Source of the DNA: Oscillospiraceae bacterium
GTDB lineage: Bacteria; Bacillota; Clostridia; Oscillospirales; CAG-272
Reading direction: 5' to 3'
Assembly: GCA_003343845.1 (NCBI GenBank)
Contig: QAKK01000024.1
Coordinates: forward strand, 1-54,474
DNA: 54,474 nt
The notes under the pieces were generated by a model. That model was not told where the DNA came from, searched no databases, and saw only the letters and a program-made list of their open reading frames with translations. Below are positions 36,342 to 47,300 of the stretch, piece after piece; position 1 is the stretch's first letter; each line of letters opens with the position of its first letter. Both the position numbers and the translations under genes were made by a program.

Positions 36342-37205
36342 ATGAAAAAAAGCAAACTCTCTCTCCGGCGTCGGCTGTACGTCGGTACGATGCGCACGCT
36401 GATGGGTCTTGCGGCGTTTCTGACCTGTGCACTGGTCCTGTTTCTCATTGTTTATGTCCTGGTGCGCGGGCTGCCGAACATCACCTGGGAGCTGCTCTCC
36501 ACAGCCCCCAGTTACCTCACCGACCGCATCGGCATCCTGCCGGATATTTTAAGCACGGTGTACATCGTCATCGCGACGCTCTGCATCGTCCTGCCGCTCG
36601 GCGTGGGCGCGGCAATCTACCTCACTGAGTATGCGCAGAATAAAAAGCTCGTCGCCGTCATTGAATACGCGGCAGAGACGCTGTCCGGCATTCCCTCCAT
36701 CATCTACGGTCTTGTCGGTATGCTGATCTTCTGCCAGTTCTTCTCGATGAAGACCTCGCTGCTTGCGGGCGCGCTGACGCTGGTCATCATGAACCTGCCC
36801 ACCGTCATGCGCACCACCGAGGAGAGCCTCAAGACCGTCCCGCAGAGCTATCGTGAGGGCGCGTTCGGGCTTGGGGCGGGGAAGTGGCGCGTGATCCGCA
36901 CGGTGGTTCTGCCCGGCTGCGTGGACGGCGTGATCACCGGCTGCATCCTGTCTGTCGGCAGGATCCTCGGCGAAAGCGCGGCACTGCTCTTTACGGCGGG
37001 ATTTGCCCACACGCTGTACAACTTCTTTGACGGACTCGGCAGCGCGGGCGCGACCCTGACCGTCGCCCTCTATGTCTACGCCAAGGAAGAGGGCGAGTTT
37101 GATGTCGCTTTCGCCATCGCGGCGATCCTCATGATCCTGACTGTTCTCATCAACCTTGCCGCCACGCTGGTCGGCAGATATTTCAAGAAACGGAGAAATA
37201 TATGA
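36342..37205 (+). CDS. pstA: Phosphate ABC transporter permease PstA
   Basis: The 287-residue second permease has six hydrophobic segments. Its EAA loop reads FGLGAGKWRVIRTVVLPG, and it carries the IYLTEYAQNKK and SGIPSIIYGL motifs shared with PstC. It starts 1 base after pstC and overlaps pstB by 4 bases (ATGA), so production of the two membrane subunits is coupled. Confidence 0.94.
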   Translation: MKKSKLSLRRRLYVGTMRTLMGLAAFLTCALVLFLIVYVLVRGLPNITWELLSTAPSYLTDRIGILPDILSTVYIVIATLCIVLPLGVGAAIYLTEYAQNKKLVAVIEYAAETLSGIPSIIYGLVGMLIFCQFFSMKTSLLAGALTLVIMNLPTVMRTTEESLKTVPQSYREGAFGLGAGKWRVIRTVVLPGCVDGVITGCILSVGRILGESAALLFTAGFAHTLYNFFDGLGSAGATLTVALYVYAKEEGEFDVAFAIAAILMILTVLINLAATLVGRYFKKRRNI

Positions 37206-37954
37206 GTATCATTACGGTAGAAGACCTGTGCCTGTGGTACGGCAGCTCGCAGGCGCTGAAGAATATCAACATCGAGATCGAACCGCACAGCATTACGGCG
37301 CTGATCGGACCGTCCGGCTGCGGCAAATCCACGTTTCTGAAAACGCTCAACCGCATGAACGACCTGATCCCGGGCGTGAAGATCACCGGCACGGTCAACT
37401 ACAACGGCATCGACGTCTATGCACCCTCGACCGATGTGTGCGAGCTGCGCCGCGAGGTCGGCATGGTGTTCCAGAAGCCGAATCCGTTTCCGATGAGCAT
37501 CTACGACAATGTTGCCTACGGTCCGCGCACGCACGGTGTCACGTCCAAGGCAAAGCTCGACGACATTGTGGAGCGCTCGCTGCGCGGCGCGGCGATCTGG
37601 GACGAGGTCAAGGACAGATTGAAGAAGTCGGCGCTCGGTCTCTCGGGCGGTCAGCAGCAGCGCCTCTGCATCGCGCGCGCCCTTGCCGTCGAGCCGAATG
37701 TGCTGCTGATGGACGAGCCGACGAGCGCACTTGACCCGATTTCCACATCCAAGATAGAAGAGCTTGCAATGGAGCTCAAAAACAAGTATACTATAATTAT
37801 CGTCACACACAACATGCAGCAGGCGGTGCGTATCTCGGACAACACGGCGTTTTTCCTGCTCGGCGATCTCGTCGAGTACGGCAGCACCGAGCGCATGTTT
37901 GAACAGCCGCGCGACAAGCGGACGGAGGATTACATCACGGGGAGGTTCGGATAA
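37202..37954 (+). CDS. pstB: Phosphate ABC transporter ATPase PstB
   Basis: The 250-residue ATPase has Walker A GPSGCGKST, the PstB-specific NRMNDLIPG segment, Q-loop MVFQKPNPFPMSIYDNVAYG, signature LSGGQQQR and Walker B LLMDEPTSALD. It powers PstCA. Length is normal. It shares one base with phoU (TAATG). Confidence 0.96.
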   Translation: MSIITVEDLCLWYGSSQALKNINIEIEPHSITALIGPSGCGKSTFLKTLNRMNDLIPGVKITGTVNYNGIDVYAPSTDVCELRREVGMVFQKPNPFPMSIYDNVAYGPRTHGVTSKAKLDDIVERSLRGAAIWDEVKDRLKKSALGLSGGQQQRLCIARALAVEPNVLLMDEPTSALDPISTSKIEELAMELKNKYTIIIVTHNMQQAVRISDNTAFFLLGDLVEYGSTERMFEQPRDKRTEDYITGRFG

Positions 37955-38604
37955 TGAGAAGCAAATTCGACGAACAGCTTGCGCTGCTCAGCCGCGAACT
38001 GACGCAGATGGGCGCGCTTTGCGAAGAGGTTATCGCCCTCGCGGCAAAATCCATCACCACGGGCGATGTGGCGATCGCGGAGAAAGTTGCGCCGCTGGAC
38101 GGCGAGATCGACCGCATGGAGCACAGCATTGAGGCGCTCTGCCTGAAGCTCCTTTTGCAGCAGCAGCCTGTGGCGCGCGACCTGCGGCAGATTTCCGCCG
38201 CGCTGAAAATGATCACGGACATGGAGCGTATCGGCGACCAGGCGTCCGACATTGCCGAGATCGTCCGATTCCTCGGCGGCAGAAGCACTGCCGACTGCGC
38301 CGACATCGGCAAGATGGCGGAGGCGACTATCAGGATGGTCACCGAGAGCGTGGATGCTTATGTCAAGTGTGATCTTTCGATCGCCGAGGCGGCGATGAAG
38401 CACGACGACGTGGTGGATGACTATTTCTTAAAGGTCAAGTCCTCGCTGATCCGCATGATCGCGGATAAGCCCGAGGACGGCGAATATGCGCTGGACCTTT
38501 TGATGATCGCAAAGTATTTTGAGCGCATCGGCGACCACGCGGTCAACATCGCAGAGTGGGTGGTCTTCTCTGTCACCGGCGTGCACAAGAACGAAGAAGT
38601 CTGA
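37954..38604 (+). CDS. phoU: Phosphate signalling protein PhoU
   Basis: The 216-residue all-helical protein is built from two PhoU repeats, each with the metal-binding E-R-I-G-D-Q/H motif (MERIGDQASDIAE and FERIGDHAVNIAEW). It links Pst transport to the PhoR-type kinase and dampens the response when phosphate is plentiful. Its position between pstB and the two-component genes fits this. Confidence 0.95.
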   Translation: MRSKFDEQLALLSRELTQMGALCEEVIALAAKSITTGDVAIAEKVAPLDGEIDRMEHSIEALCLKLLLQQQPVARDLRQISAALKMITDMERIGDQASDIAEIVRFLGGRSTADCADIGKMAEATIRMVTESVDAYVKCDLSIAEAAMKHDDVVDDYFLKVKSSLIRMIADKPEDGEYALDLLMIAKYFERIGDHAVNIAEWVVFSVTGVHKNEEV

Positions 38605-38625
38605 AACGAAAAGGGGGGAAGGACC

Positions 38626-39315
38626 GTGGCAACGATTTTTTGCGTGGAGGATGACGCGGGCATCCGCGAGATCGAGATCTATACGCTGAAATCCACCGGC
38701 TTTGCGGCGCGCGGCTTTGCGGACGGCGCAGCATTTTTTGAGGCACTTGCAAAGGAGAAGCCTTCGCTCGTGATCCTGGACGTGATGCTGCCCGGCGAGG
38801 ACGGCGTGGAGATCTTAAAGCGGCTGAAAGCCGCGCCGGCGACCTGCGATATTCCGGTCATCATGGCGACTGCCAAGGGCATGGAGTATGACAAGGTGCA
38901 GAGCCTCGATCTCGGCGCGGACGACTATCTCACAAAGCCGTTCGGCATGATGGAGATGGTCTCGCGTGTGCGCGCCGTCCTGCGCCGCTGCCATGCGGAC
39001 GACAAGCCGCAGATCTTGCGGCAGGGCGGGCTCTCTGTGGACCCGACCGCACGCACGGTTACGGCGGACGGCGCTCCGGTCACCCTCACCTACAAGGAGT
39101 TTGAACTGCTTTGCCTGTTTTTGCAGAATCCCGGGACGGTATTCACCCGCGACCGCCTGTTTTCGGAGGTGTGGGGGGAGAGCTTCGTCGGCGAGACCCG
39201 CACGGTGGACATGCATATCCGCACGCTCCGGCAGAAGCTCGGTACATACGGCGATCGGATCGAGACGGTCCGCGGTGTCGGCTACAAGCTGCTGCCCGCG
39301 GATGCGCAGGTGTGA
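38626..39315 (+). CDS. PhoB/PhoP-like response regulator
   Basis: The 229-residue protein has a receiver domain with phospho-acceptor Asp52 (VILDVMLPG) and a conserved Lys in L-T-K-P-F. A C-terminal OmpR-type winged helix follows (FTRDRLFSEVWGE, TVDMHIRTLRQKLG). The start is GTG with GGGGGAAGG upstream. It directly follows phoU and precedes the kinase, so the Pho-box-like repeats before pstS are its probable target. Confidence 0.9.
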   Translation: MATIFCVEDDAGIREIEIYTLKSTGFAARGFADGAAFFEALAKEKPSLVILDVMLPGEDGVEILKRLKAAPATCDIPVIMATAKGMEYDKVQSLDLGADDYLTKPFGMMEMVSRVRAVLRRCHADDKPQILRQGGLSVDPTARTVTADGAPVTLTYKEFELLCLFLQNPGTVFTRDRLFSEVWGESFVGETRTVDMHIRTLRQKLGTYGDRIETVRGVGYKLLPADAQV

Positions 39316-39336
39316 CAGGCAGGATAGGAGTTTGCA

Positions 39337-40995
39337 ATGACGAAAAAGATATTCCGATCGGTTTTGCTTGCGGCAGCGGTTGTGCTGCTCGCCTCGGTCG
39401 TTCTGATCATGGGTGCGCTGTACGATTATTTCACCGCCGTGCAGAAGAATCAGGTGCGCGATGAGCTAACGTTGGCGGCTGGTGCAGTGGAGACCGGCGG
39501 CACGGCGTATCTGCAGGCGCTCGCGGATGAAAACTGCCGCCTGACCCTGGTCGGCGCGGACGGCACGGTGTTGTACGATTCGGACAAAAACGCGGATACG
39601 CTCGAGAATCACGCTTCGCGTGCCGAGATCCGCGACGCGCTGGCAACCGGCTACGGCGAGAGCGTGCGCACCTCGGCAACGCTGCTGGAGCGCACGATCT
39701 ACTGCGCAAAGCGGCTTTCGGACGGCAATGTGCTGCGCATTTCGGTCAGCCATGCGACGGTGCCGTCGCTGGTGGTCGGCATGCTCCAGCCGATTTGCAT
39801 TGTGCTTGCGGCGGCAATGATCCTTTCGGCAGTGCTGGCAAAGCGCGTGTCGAAAAAGATCGTCGAGCCGATGAACACGCTCGACCTCGAGCATCCGCTC
39901 GACAACAACGTTTATGATGAGCTGTCCCCGCTGCTGACGCACATTGAGATGCAGCGGCGGCAGATTGATGAGCAGGTCACCGAGCTGCGCCGCAGACAAA
40001 ACGAGTTTTCCTCGGTCGTCCGCAATATGAAGGAGGGACTGGTCCTGCTCGATAAAAAGGGCACGATCCTCAGCGTCAATGCGGCAGCTGCCGACTTCCT
40101 TTCGACCGACGAGAACTGCCTCGGCGACGATTTTCTCGCGGTTGACCGCACACATGAGATCGACAGCGCGATCCGCGATGCCTTTGCAAACGGGCACAGC
40201 GAGCTGCGCATTGAGCGGGACGGCAAGGTCTATGAGCTGAACATCAGCCGCATCACAGCAGAGGGCAGCACGGTCGGCGCGGCGCTGCTCATCGTCGACG
40301 TCACCGACAAGGTCTTTGCCGAGAGCCGCAGACGCGAGTTCACCGCCAATGTCTCGCACGAACTGAAAACGCCGCTTCAGTCGATCCTCGGCAGCGCGGA
40401 GCTGCTCGAAAACGGGCTTGTCAAGCCGGAGGACGTACCGCAGTTTGTCGGGCGCATCCGCGCCGAGGCGCAGCGCCTTGTTGCGCTGATCGAGGACATC
40501 ATCCGCCTGTCGCGGCTGGATGAGCACGGCGAGATGCCGAGCGAGGATGTTGATCTGTACACGCTTGCCAAGGCGGAGATCGCCGCGCTCTCGCCGCTTG
40601 CCGAGCAGAAGCGCGTCGCGGTCACGCTCGGCGGCGCGCCGGTCGTGGTTCGCGGCGTCCCGCAGCTGTTGCGGGAGATCCTGTCGAATCTGTGTACCAA
40701 CGCCGTCAAATACAACGTGGAGGGCGGCAGCGTCACCGTGACCGTGCGCGACACCGGCAAGGTCGCCGTGCTCACGGTCGCGGACACGGGCATCGGCATC
40801 CCGAAGGAAGCGCAGAGCCGCGTGTTTGAGCGGTTCTACCGCGTGGACAAGAGCCATTCCAGAGAGACCGGCGGCACCGGGCTCGGGCTCTCCATCGTCA
40901 AGCATGCCGTCGAATACATGGGCGGCAGCGTGACGCTTGCCAGCGCCCCCGGCAAGGGCTCGACCTTCACGGTCATTCTGCCGAAAGAAAAATAA
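39337..40995 (+). CDS. PhoR-like sensor histidine kinase
   Basis: The 552-residue membrane kinase has one membrane helix at about 8-28 and a second at about 148-168 with a short outer domain between. A coiled linker and a PAS domain follow at about 225-325. The HisKA H-box is VSHELKTP (His341), followed by N-box TNAVKYN near 455, G1 DTGIGIP near 484 and GGTGLGLSIV. It phosphorylates the regulator encoded just before it. Sensing probably runs through Pst/PhoU rather than by direct phosphate binding. Confidence 0.92.
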   Translation: MTKKIFRSVLLAAAVVLLASVVLIMGALYDYFTAVQKNQVRDELTLAAGAVETGGTAYLQALADENCRLTLVGADGTVLYDSDKNADTLENHASRAEIRDALATGYGESVRTSATLLERTIYCAKRLSDGNVLRISVSHATVPSLVVGMLQPICIVLAAAMILSAVLAKRVSKKIVEPMNTLDLEHPLDNNVYDELSPLLTHIEMQRRQIDEQVTELRRRQNEFSSVVRNMKEGLVLLDKKGTILSVNAAAADFLSTDENCLGDDFLAVDRTHEIDSAIRDAFANGHSELRIERDGKVYELNISRITAEGSTVGAALLIVDVTDKVFAESRRREFTANVSHELKTPLQSILGSAELLENGLVKPEDVPQFVGRIRAEAQRLVALIEDIIRLSRLDEHGEMPSEDVDLYTLAKAEIAALSPLAEQKRVAVTLGGAPVVVRGVPQLLREILSNLCTNAVKYNVEGGSVTVTVRDTGKVAVLTVADTGIGIPKEAQSRVFERFYRVDKSHSRETGGTGLGLSIVKHAVEYMGGSVTLASAPGKGSTFTVILPKEK

Positions 40996-41034
40996 AACCA
41001 GCCTCGCAGGGATGCCCCTGCGAGGCTGGTTTGC
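40996..41034 (+). terminator. Terminator of the pst-pho operon
   Basis: A stem of about 14 bp (AACCAGCCTCGCAGG and complement) with an ATG-containing loop ends the phosphate operon. Confidence 0.85.
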
Positions 41035-41125
41035 GGTTTTCTTGCACGAATCGCAGTCTGTTTTCCTTTGCAGTGTTATTTCACATCGAAGATATTTCAC
41101 TCGTTCCAAGGAACGAATTTCGTTG

Positions 41126-41156
41126 AAAAAAGCACTTGCTTTGCAAGTGCTTTTTC
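41126..41156 (-). terminator. Terminator of the disrupted tRNA locus
   Basis: A 9-bp stem AGCACTTGC/GCAAGTGCT with a TTT loop has A6 on one side and T5 on the other. It sits directly beside the tRNA 3' tail, so it should have ended the tRNA transcript on the minus strand. Confidence 0.7.
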
Positions 41157-41173
41157 TGGTGGGAGCGGGTGGA
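41157..41173 (-). other. Prophage attachment site: tRNA 3'-end fragment
   Basis: On the minus strand it reads TCCACCCGCTCCCACCA. This equals a T-stem 3' strand (CCACC), a seven-base acceptor strand (CGCTCCC), discriminator A and CCA. No tRNA body follows on the phage side. It is the copy left when a phage integrates into a tRNA 3' end. The tail would suit a tRNA-Tyr or tRNA-Ser type, but the identity is not certain. Confidence 0.75.
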
Positions 41174-41199
41174 ACTATCACCCCCGTTTCGCCGCATTT

Positions 41200-41320
41200 C
41201 ACGAATTTTCTACGCCTCTTAAAAAACAGCACAACCATGCGCTTTTTCGCGTCTCTCGTGTCTGCACGCGCAACCGCAAAAATACAAATTTTCAGAAAAT
41301 TCGTGTACGATTCGTGTACG
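41200..41320. repeat. Short repeats beside the attachment site (possible integrase arm sites)
   Basis: The sequence CACGAATTTTCT (41200-41211) recurs inverted at 41294-41305. The second copy leads into two tandem 11-base repeats ATTCGTGTACG (41299-41309, 41310-41320). Such repeats near an att core are typical of tyrosine-integrase arm sites. Confidence 0.55.
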
Positions 41321-41324
41321 GTTT

Positions 41325-41350
41325 TATGGGCAGGGACACCCCTGCCCATA
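41325..41350. other. Stem-loop behind giant gene 2
   Basis: An 11-bp stem TATGGGCAGGG/CCCTGCCCATA with a four-base loop lies 9 bases past the stop codon. There is no clear U-tract on the minus strand, so it may protect the 3' end or act as a weak terminator. Confidence 0.5.
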
Positions 41351-41358
41351 GGTTTATC

Positions 41359-44300
41359 TTAATACCACACCGATTTGCTCACGCCGAACGCGCTGTACAG
41401 CGCGCGGCGTACCTTCTTCGGCGCGTCCGGAGCGGCGGCGTCGATCGCCTTCTTCATCTTCCTTGCCTTGGAAAGCGCGACCGTGTTGCCCGCTCTGTCC
41501 TTGTCTGATGTGATGCCGTGCGTCGCCGCGTATGCCGCAAGGAATTCATCCACGCTGCCGCCCGCATCCTGCACGGCGGTGTACTTGTCGTGCAGCTCGT
41601 CCGAGATCAGCTCGTACATCGCCTCCTCCTTCGCCGAAGCGGGAAGCGAGCTGTCTGTGATCGCCGTCGCGCGGTCTGCGCTCGTGATTTTCTCCTCCTC
41701 CCGGCCATAGGATGCCGCAAGCACCTTGTAAATGTCTGCGTCCTTGCCGCCGCGCCGCCGCAGCTCGTCGATGAAGTCCTGCGCGTCGTCGTTCGCGAAG
41801 TAATGGTAGTAGACCGTCGCCTTTTCCGCGTCGGTGAGAATCAGGTCGTGCTTCAGATATTCGCGCTTGTCGGCGACCTTCTCTTGCAGCACAAACCCGC
41901 TCATGAAGCGGTAGACCTTCATGTGATCGACCTGCAATGTGACTTCGAGCGCGTCCATGACCGCCTTTTCGTTTTCAGATGCCACATCGCCGTATAGAAT
42001 GAGTGCCTTGAGCCGCCCATTCAAGGGCAGGTTGTCGATTTTCTCAACCTTCGCCGCCTTGGAGGCTGCCGATGCTTCTTCCCGCAATTCGCTGTATTCT
42101 TGCTCTTTTTCCCGTTTCTGTTCCTTCGGCAAGTCTTCAGAAACTGCATCCTCGGCGATCCTCAGCTTTTCGGCATAGGAGTCTTTGACCGTCTTGCCTG
42201 CGTTGTACACATCCTGCAAGGCGTCGAAGCTCTCCTTCGGCTTGCCGCCCGCCTCGCGCATCTGCTGCCACAGCGCGGTTTCCTCCGCCGAGAGATACCG
42301 TCCGCCGAAGAAGCTCTCGCGGTATTCCTCGTTTGCCGTCGGACCGAACAGCACCGCGCGGATGCAGTCCCACAGATTCATGTCGGATGCAAACATCAGC
42401 TTGCCGCTGCTCGAATACATGCCCTTGTCGGCAATCAGCTCAATGCCGCGCTTGCTTTTGTTGAGCTGTGTGCCGCCGGGAAACCATTGTGCGGCATCCT
42501 GAAATAGATACCCCTTAATTTTTTTCGCGTTGAAGTCGCCGTTCTTTGCATCGTCAAGCACTTTGCCCGGCGTGCCGAGCTTCGGCAATGCCAGCTTCCC
42601 GTCCGACCACCCGAGCATGGAAGAAACATTGCTTGCAATCGGGATGTCATCCAGAATATCGCTTTTCGCTTGGTTTAGCGCCTCCCACCCATTAAACTTT
42701 CCGTTTGCGCGCCTGTCCTCTGTACCGAGCGTTCGTTTGCCTGCAATCGCATCGAGAAGGTCATCGATAAGCGACAGCAAGTATTCGTTGCCTGTGAGAT
42801 TCCAACCGGCGCCGAGGCTATCTGCAAGAATGCCGATCATATCGCCGGGAACCGGCGTCTGCCCGAGTATCATTTGGGAAAGCCGATTCCAAAGGAATAC
42901 TTCAACCAATGCGGAAAGCAAGTCTCGGAGAATCTTCACGCGCATACGAAATACACCGTGTATTTTTCCGTATTGCCGATACTTTTCCGGGATGTCATGG
43001 ATGGCGTACTCAACAATGTTCAAATTTTCGAGCTGAAAAACGGTTGCTGTCCGATAAATCACATTTTTTGCGTTGAACAGCACCGGCTTCGACCCCTTCA
43101 TGCGGTTGCCGACCATCGCGGAAATATACCGATCCGCTTCTCGTACAGCCTCGTCAAAGCTGATACTCGGATTCGAATGTATGACCTCAAAAAACTTCGC
43201 GCGCAGAATCAGACGGGTAACAAAAATATCTGTTTTTTCGAAGAAATATCCGCCGAGCGCTCTTCCTTTCTCTCGTAAGGCGAGTTCAGACGCATAGTCC
43301 ACACCGCGCTTGCCGGCAAGGAAGACCGACTTCTTGTCGAACTCGGCAGCCTTATTCAAACGGTTGTTGCCAGGCAGCATGTCAATCAGCGCGCGTACCA
43401 TATTCAGGCGTCCACATTCAATGGTTGCAAAGGGTATTTGCACGCCCTGCTTGAGTGCGCTGGATATGTTGCCGCTGATGACCGCCGAAACATAAATATT
43501 GTTCAGTTTTTTCCCAAGGTTCAATACCCGACGCCCAAAAAGTGCCTCCATTTCTCGGTCTGCTCTCGACTGCTTGCCCGCGATGTTGTTTGTGTAGTCG
43601 TCCAGCCAGGTCGCATAGGTGCCGAAATAGTTGTTGAGCTTGACCTCGTCGTAAGCCGCGGTCAGCTTCGCTTCGATGTCCGCAAAACTCTTGTCCGGGT
43701 CGGGGCTGTACAGCTGCTCCTTCAGCTCGGCAATGTTCTTCGACACAGCGCCCGAAGCATACCGTTCACGCAGCGCGCCCGCCAGCGTCCGCAGTTTCTG
43801 AATGTCGTCGGTGTGATACAGCACCTCGGACAGGTAGGTGATGTAGCTGTCAAAGCCGCCGAGCGCGTCATACTGCACATTTTTGTTTTCCTTCGATGTG
43901 CGGTGCTCGAAGAACGGATTGTACTTCTTGCCCGGCTTGAACGTCTCCGTGCGCCCTGCGATCTCGGCGGGCAGCTCGGTCACCTCCTCGGTCTCGATGC
44001 CGAGCGCGTTCAGGCGCTCCCGCAGCGCCGAGACATCAGCCTCCTTTTGCAGACGCGGCATGTAATTCTTCTGGAAGCCGATCGGCTTGTACCCGTGCAT
44101 CACAAGAAACTCATTGATCGCATCATAGTACAGGTTGTAGCACTCACGGAAGACCGTCACCGCCGCGCGGCACTTCTCCACGTCGAGGTTCTTGCCCTTG
44201 CCCTTTAACAGCTCGTAGAACGCAAGGCGGGATTCCTTCGTGTCCTCGGCAAGCATCTGCACCGCCTGACTTTCCAGCTTTGTCAGCTTCAGCTTACGGA

Positions 44301-47300
44301 TCTTGTCGATCTCCCGCTGCATGAACCGCTGGCGCTCCGCCTCGTTCTCGACCACCTTCTCAAAGATTGTCTCATTGAGATAGCGCCCGACCTCCTCGCC
44401 GAAGACCATGCGGTTGTTGCGCAGCGCCGTGTTTGCCGTCAGCCGCCACTGCTGCACCGCTTTTTTGCCCGGCTCAATCGACATCTTGAAGATGTTCTGC
44501 GCCAGCTCCTCGGCATAGCGCTGCTTCTGCACCATATAGAAAGTCTCGATGCCGTTGTCGCGCAGACCGCGCCGCGCAAGGTTTGCGTACACAAGGTCGA
44601 GTACCACCTCGCGACGGCTGTCCTGCGAGATCTGCCCGAGGGTACGGATGCCCGCCGCCACATCGCGCGCATCCGCGCGTTCGGCTGTCGTTGGGTGTAC
44701 AGCGTGCGCGTATCCGTTTTCGATATACCGCTTCAGCTCCTCCTGCTCCCGCTCGTTGGCGATCAGCTCGGACGGCTTTGTCCCGTATTTTGCGATGTCC
44801 ACGATCGGATGCTGAATCTGCACACCGAGCTTGTCCAGCGCATAGGTCTCCCTGTGCCCGTACTGGCTGTTGTAGCTGCTCTCCGTCAGTTCCTTGGCAT
44901 TTTCAAAGAGAAAATCCGTGAAGTCCTGCACATCCAGCTGTTTGCTGCCCGCACGGATGATCTTCGTCATGGCGGCGTTGTCGGTCTCCCAGGCACCGTT
45001 CTCGCCGCGCACCTGCGCGGTCAGTCTTGTGATGGTCTCGGCGCGCACCTTTTTCTTTTCCAGCACATCGGCAATGTCGGCGAGCAGTGCGCCGGTGCGG
45101 ATCGCCGCGTCCGCGGACGGTACTTTTTCCGCCGTAATCAGCCGTGCCGCCTCTTTCGCCGCGGCGGTCTTTCGGTCTTCGGCAAACTCGGCTGCCGTCG
45201 GCCGCAGACCGCGGTGCAGGTTTGCTGCCGTCTGCCGCACGCGCGCCGCGTCGGCGTCGTCCGGCAGCTTTGCGCTGTCCAGCAGGCGGCGGCGTGAGGC
45301 TTTCACCTCTTCCGGCGCAAGTCCGAGCATCTGCTCGTCCACGGCGCCGAGTCTGTACCCGGCGCGCAGTTCACGGGTGTCGGCAATGTCCGGGACGTGC
45401 GCGTCGAACCACGCCTTATCGTAGGTCCACACGCCGAGCGCGTCCCGATACAATCCGGTCACTTCGCGGATCGCCGTATCGCTTTCGCCGCTTGTCGCCA
45501 TGCGCAGCGCAATCTGGTTCGGCTGTGTGCCGGTCTCACGCAGCGTGCGCCAAAAATCCGCACCGCCCTTCAGCAGTTTGATTGCACTTTCCACCGGCGC
45601 AAACCGCTTGTCCGTGTCCGACACTTCGGTATCGGTGTCGGCGTCCGCATTCCCATCGCCGACCGAGAAGCGGATGTCTTCATCCGTTCCGGCATCGTTT
45701 TTCAAAATAGTGTTGACATTTTCGGCAGAATTGGATATACTGTCTTTAGATGCAACACTTGTGGTCTCGGCAAGAGAACCGGAAACGGTCACTCCCCGGG
45801 ACGGTTCTCGTGTTGCATTGTTTTTTTCTGAAAAAACAAATGCCTTTCCGTCCGGGAGAACGATTCTGTGCGCGTAATAATGATCGCCGCGCTTGTTCAC
45901 AACGACCGCCATGTTGCCGCGAATGCCGTTCAGTTCGACCGGCGCCGCAAATGTAACGGTTTGCTTTTCGCGCGCCTTGTGGTTGGCGTGTCCGCCGATC
46001 TCGATGCCTTTTTTCAAAACAGCCGGAAGCGCCGCCAGCGCCGCCTTCTCCGCAGATGTATCTGCATAATTCGCCCCACGATTGATGTCTTTTGCGTTGA
46101 AGCGAATCACCCCGTAGCCTTGACGGTCAACCTGATACCCGGTGCGCTTCAAGGTTTCGATTGCCCATTTTACCGCTTCAGATTTGCTTGTAAAGCTCTG
46201 CGGAACTTCAACGGAGGTTACCGTGCGCATAGCATTCAGCGTTTCCGCGCTGTGCTCCAGCTGCTCTTTGATGCCTGCGGTTTCCGGGTCGTATTCCGCA
46301 TGATGCCATCCGGCGCTTTGGGAGAACCGCACCTCCTCGCGGTCGATGTCCGGGCGAGTCTCCGCGCGCTGCCTTTCCGATAGGCCGAGGCGATTGGCAA
46401 CGTCCACCGCCTCAATCTCGCCCGCCGTGTTCCGGTAGGCGCGCTCCGCATCCTGCTCTCGCTCTGCCCGCAGGTCACGGAGGCGGTTGTAGAGGTCGAC
46501 ATATTCGCGGACAGGTGCCTCGCCGTAGTGTTTCTCCAACGCCATTTGTGCCGCATCCCGTTCGGCTGTCGGCGTTCCCTCAAGCAGCTTGCGCATGTCC
46601 GCCTCAAAGAAAATGTCCGGGGCGGCAAAGTCCCGCAAGCGGAGTTCAAGCTGTTTTTCCTCGGCGGTCTTCAGGCTGCCCCGCCAGTAGTCCGTGGTCG
46701 CCCCGACCGAGAAGCCCTCGATCAGCTGGATCGCGTGCTGGATCTCATGAATCAGCGCGGCGCGCTTTTCCGCACGGCTCAGCCGCGGGTCAAGCGTAAT
46801 GCGGTTCAGCCCCGGATAAAAGGCAGCCTCGACGTCATCCGAAATGCCGAAGTTCAGCACGGTGTAGTCGCGCAGCTCCGGGTAGGCGGCAAAGAGCGCG
46901 TCGTGCCGGATCAGCTCATCCAGCTTCCAGGTGCGCCGCGATTCCTCGCGGTGATTGATGAAGTGCATCTTGCTATCGTCGATCTCGAAGCGCCACTTGC
47001 CGTCGTAGCCGCGATACCAGCCGGTCTCCCGGCGCACCGTCTCGCTGTCCGCACCCCCTTGTTCCATGCGCTCCGCATCCGCCAGCCGCCCGACTTCCGC
47101 CGTCTTCGCGTTGACGCCGCCGACAGAAAAACCGTCGATGTCTGCATCATTTTTTGAATTTTGCATAGAATGACTATTGACATCCGGTGAATCCTGTGAT
47201 AGACTGGTGTCATCAGAAGCGGTGAGCATTCGATTGAATGAGCCATTAGTCGCTCTAAGTAACGGCGCCGCTTCTGTTTTTTTATTTTCGTTGAACTGCA

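Noticed and set aside
45750..45818. Integron attC-like site
   Set aside because: The arms (ATGCAAC/GTTGCAT) do not match the RYYYAAC/GTTRRRY core, and a promoter plus T7 fits a small RNA better.
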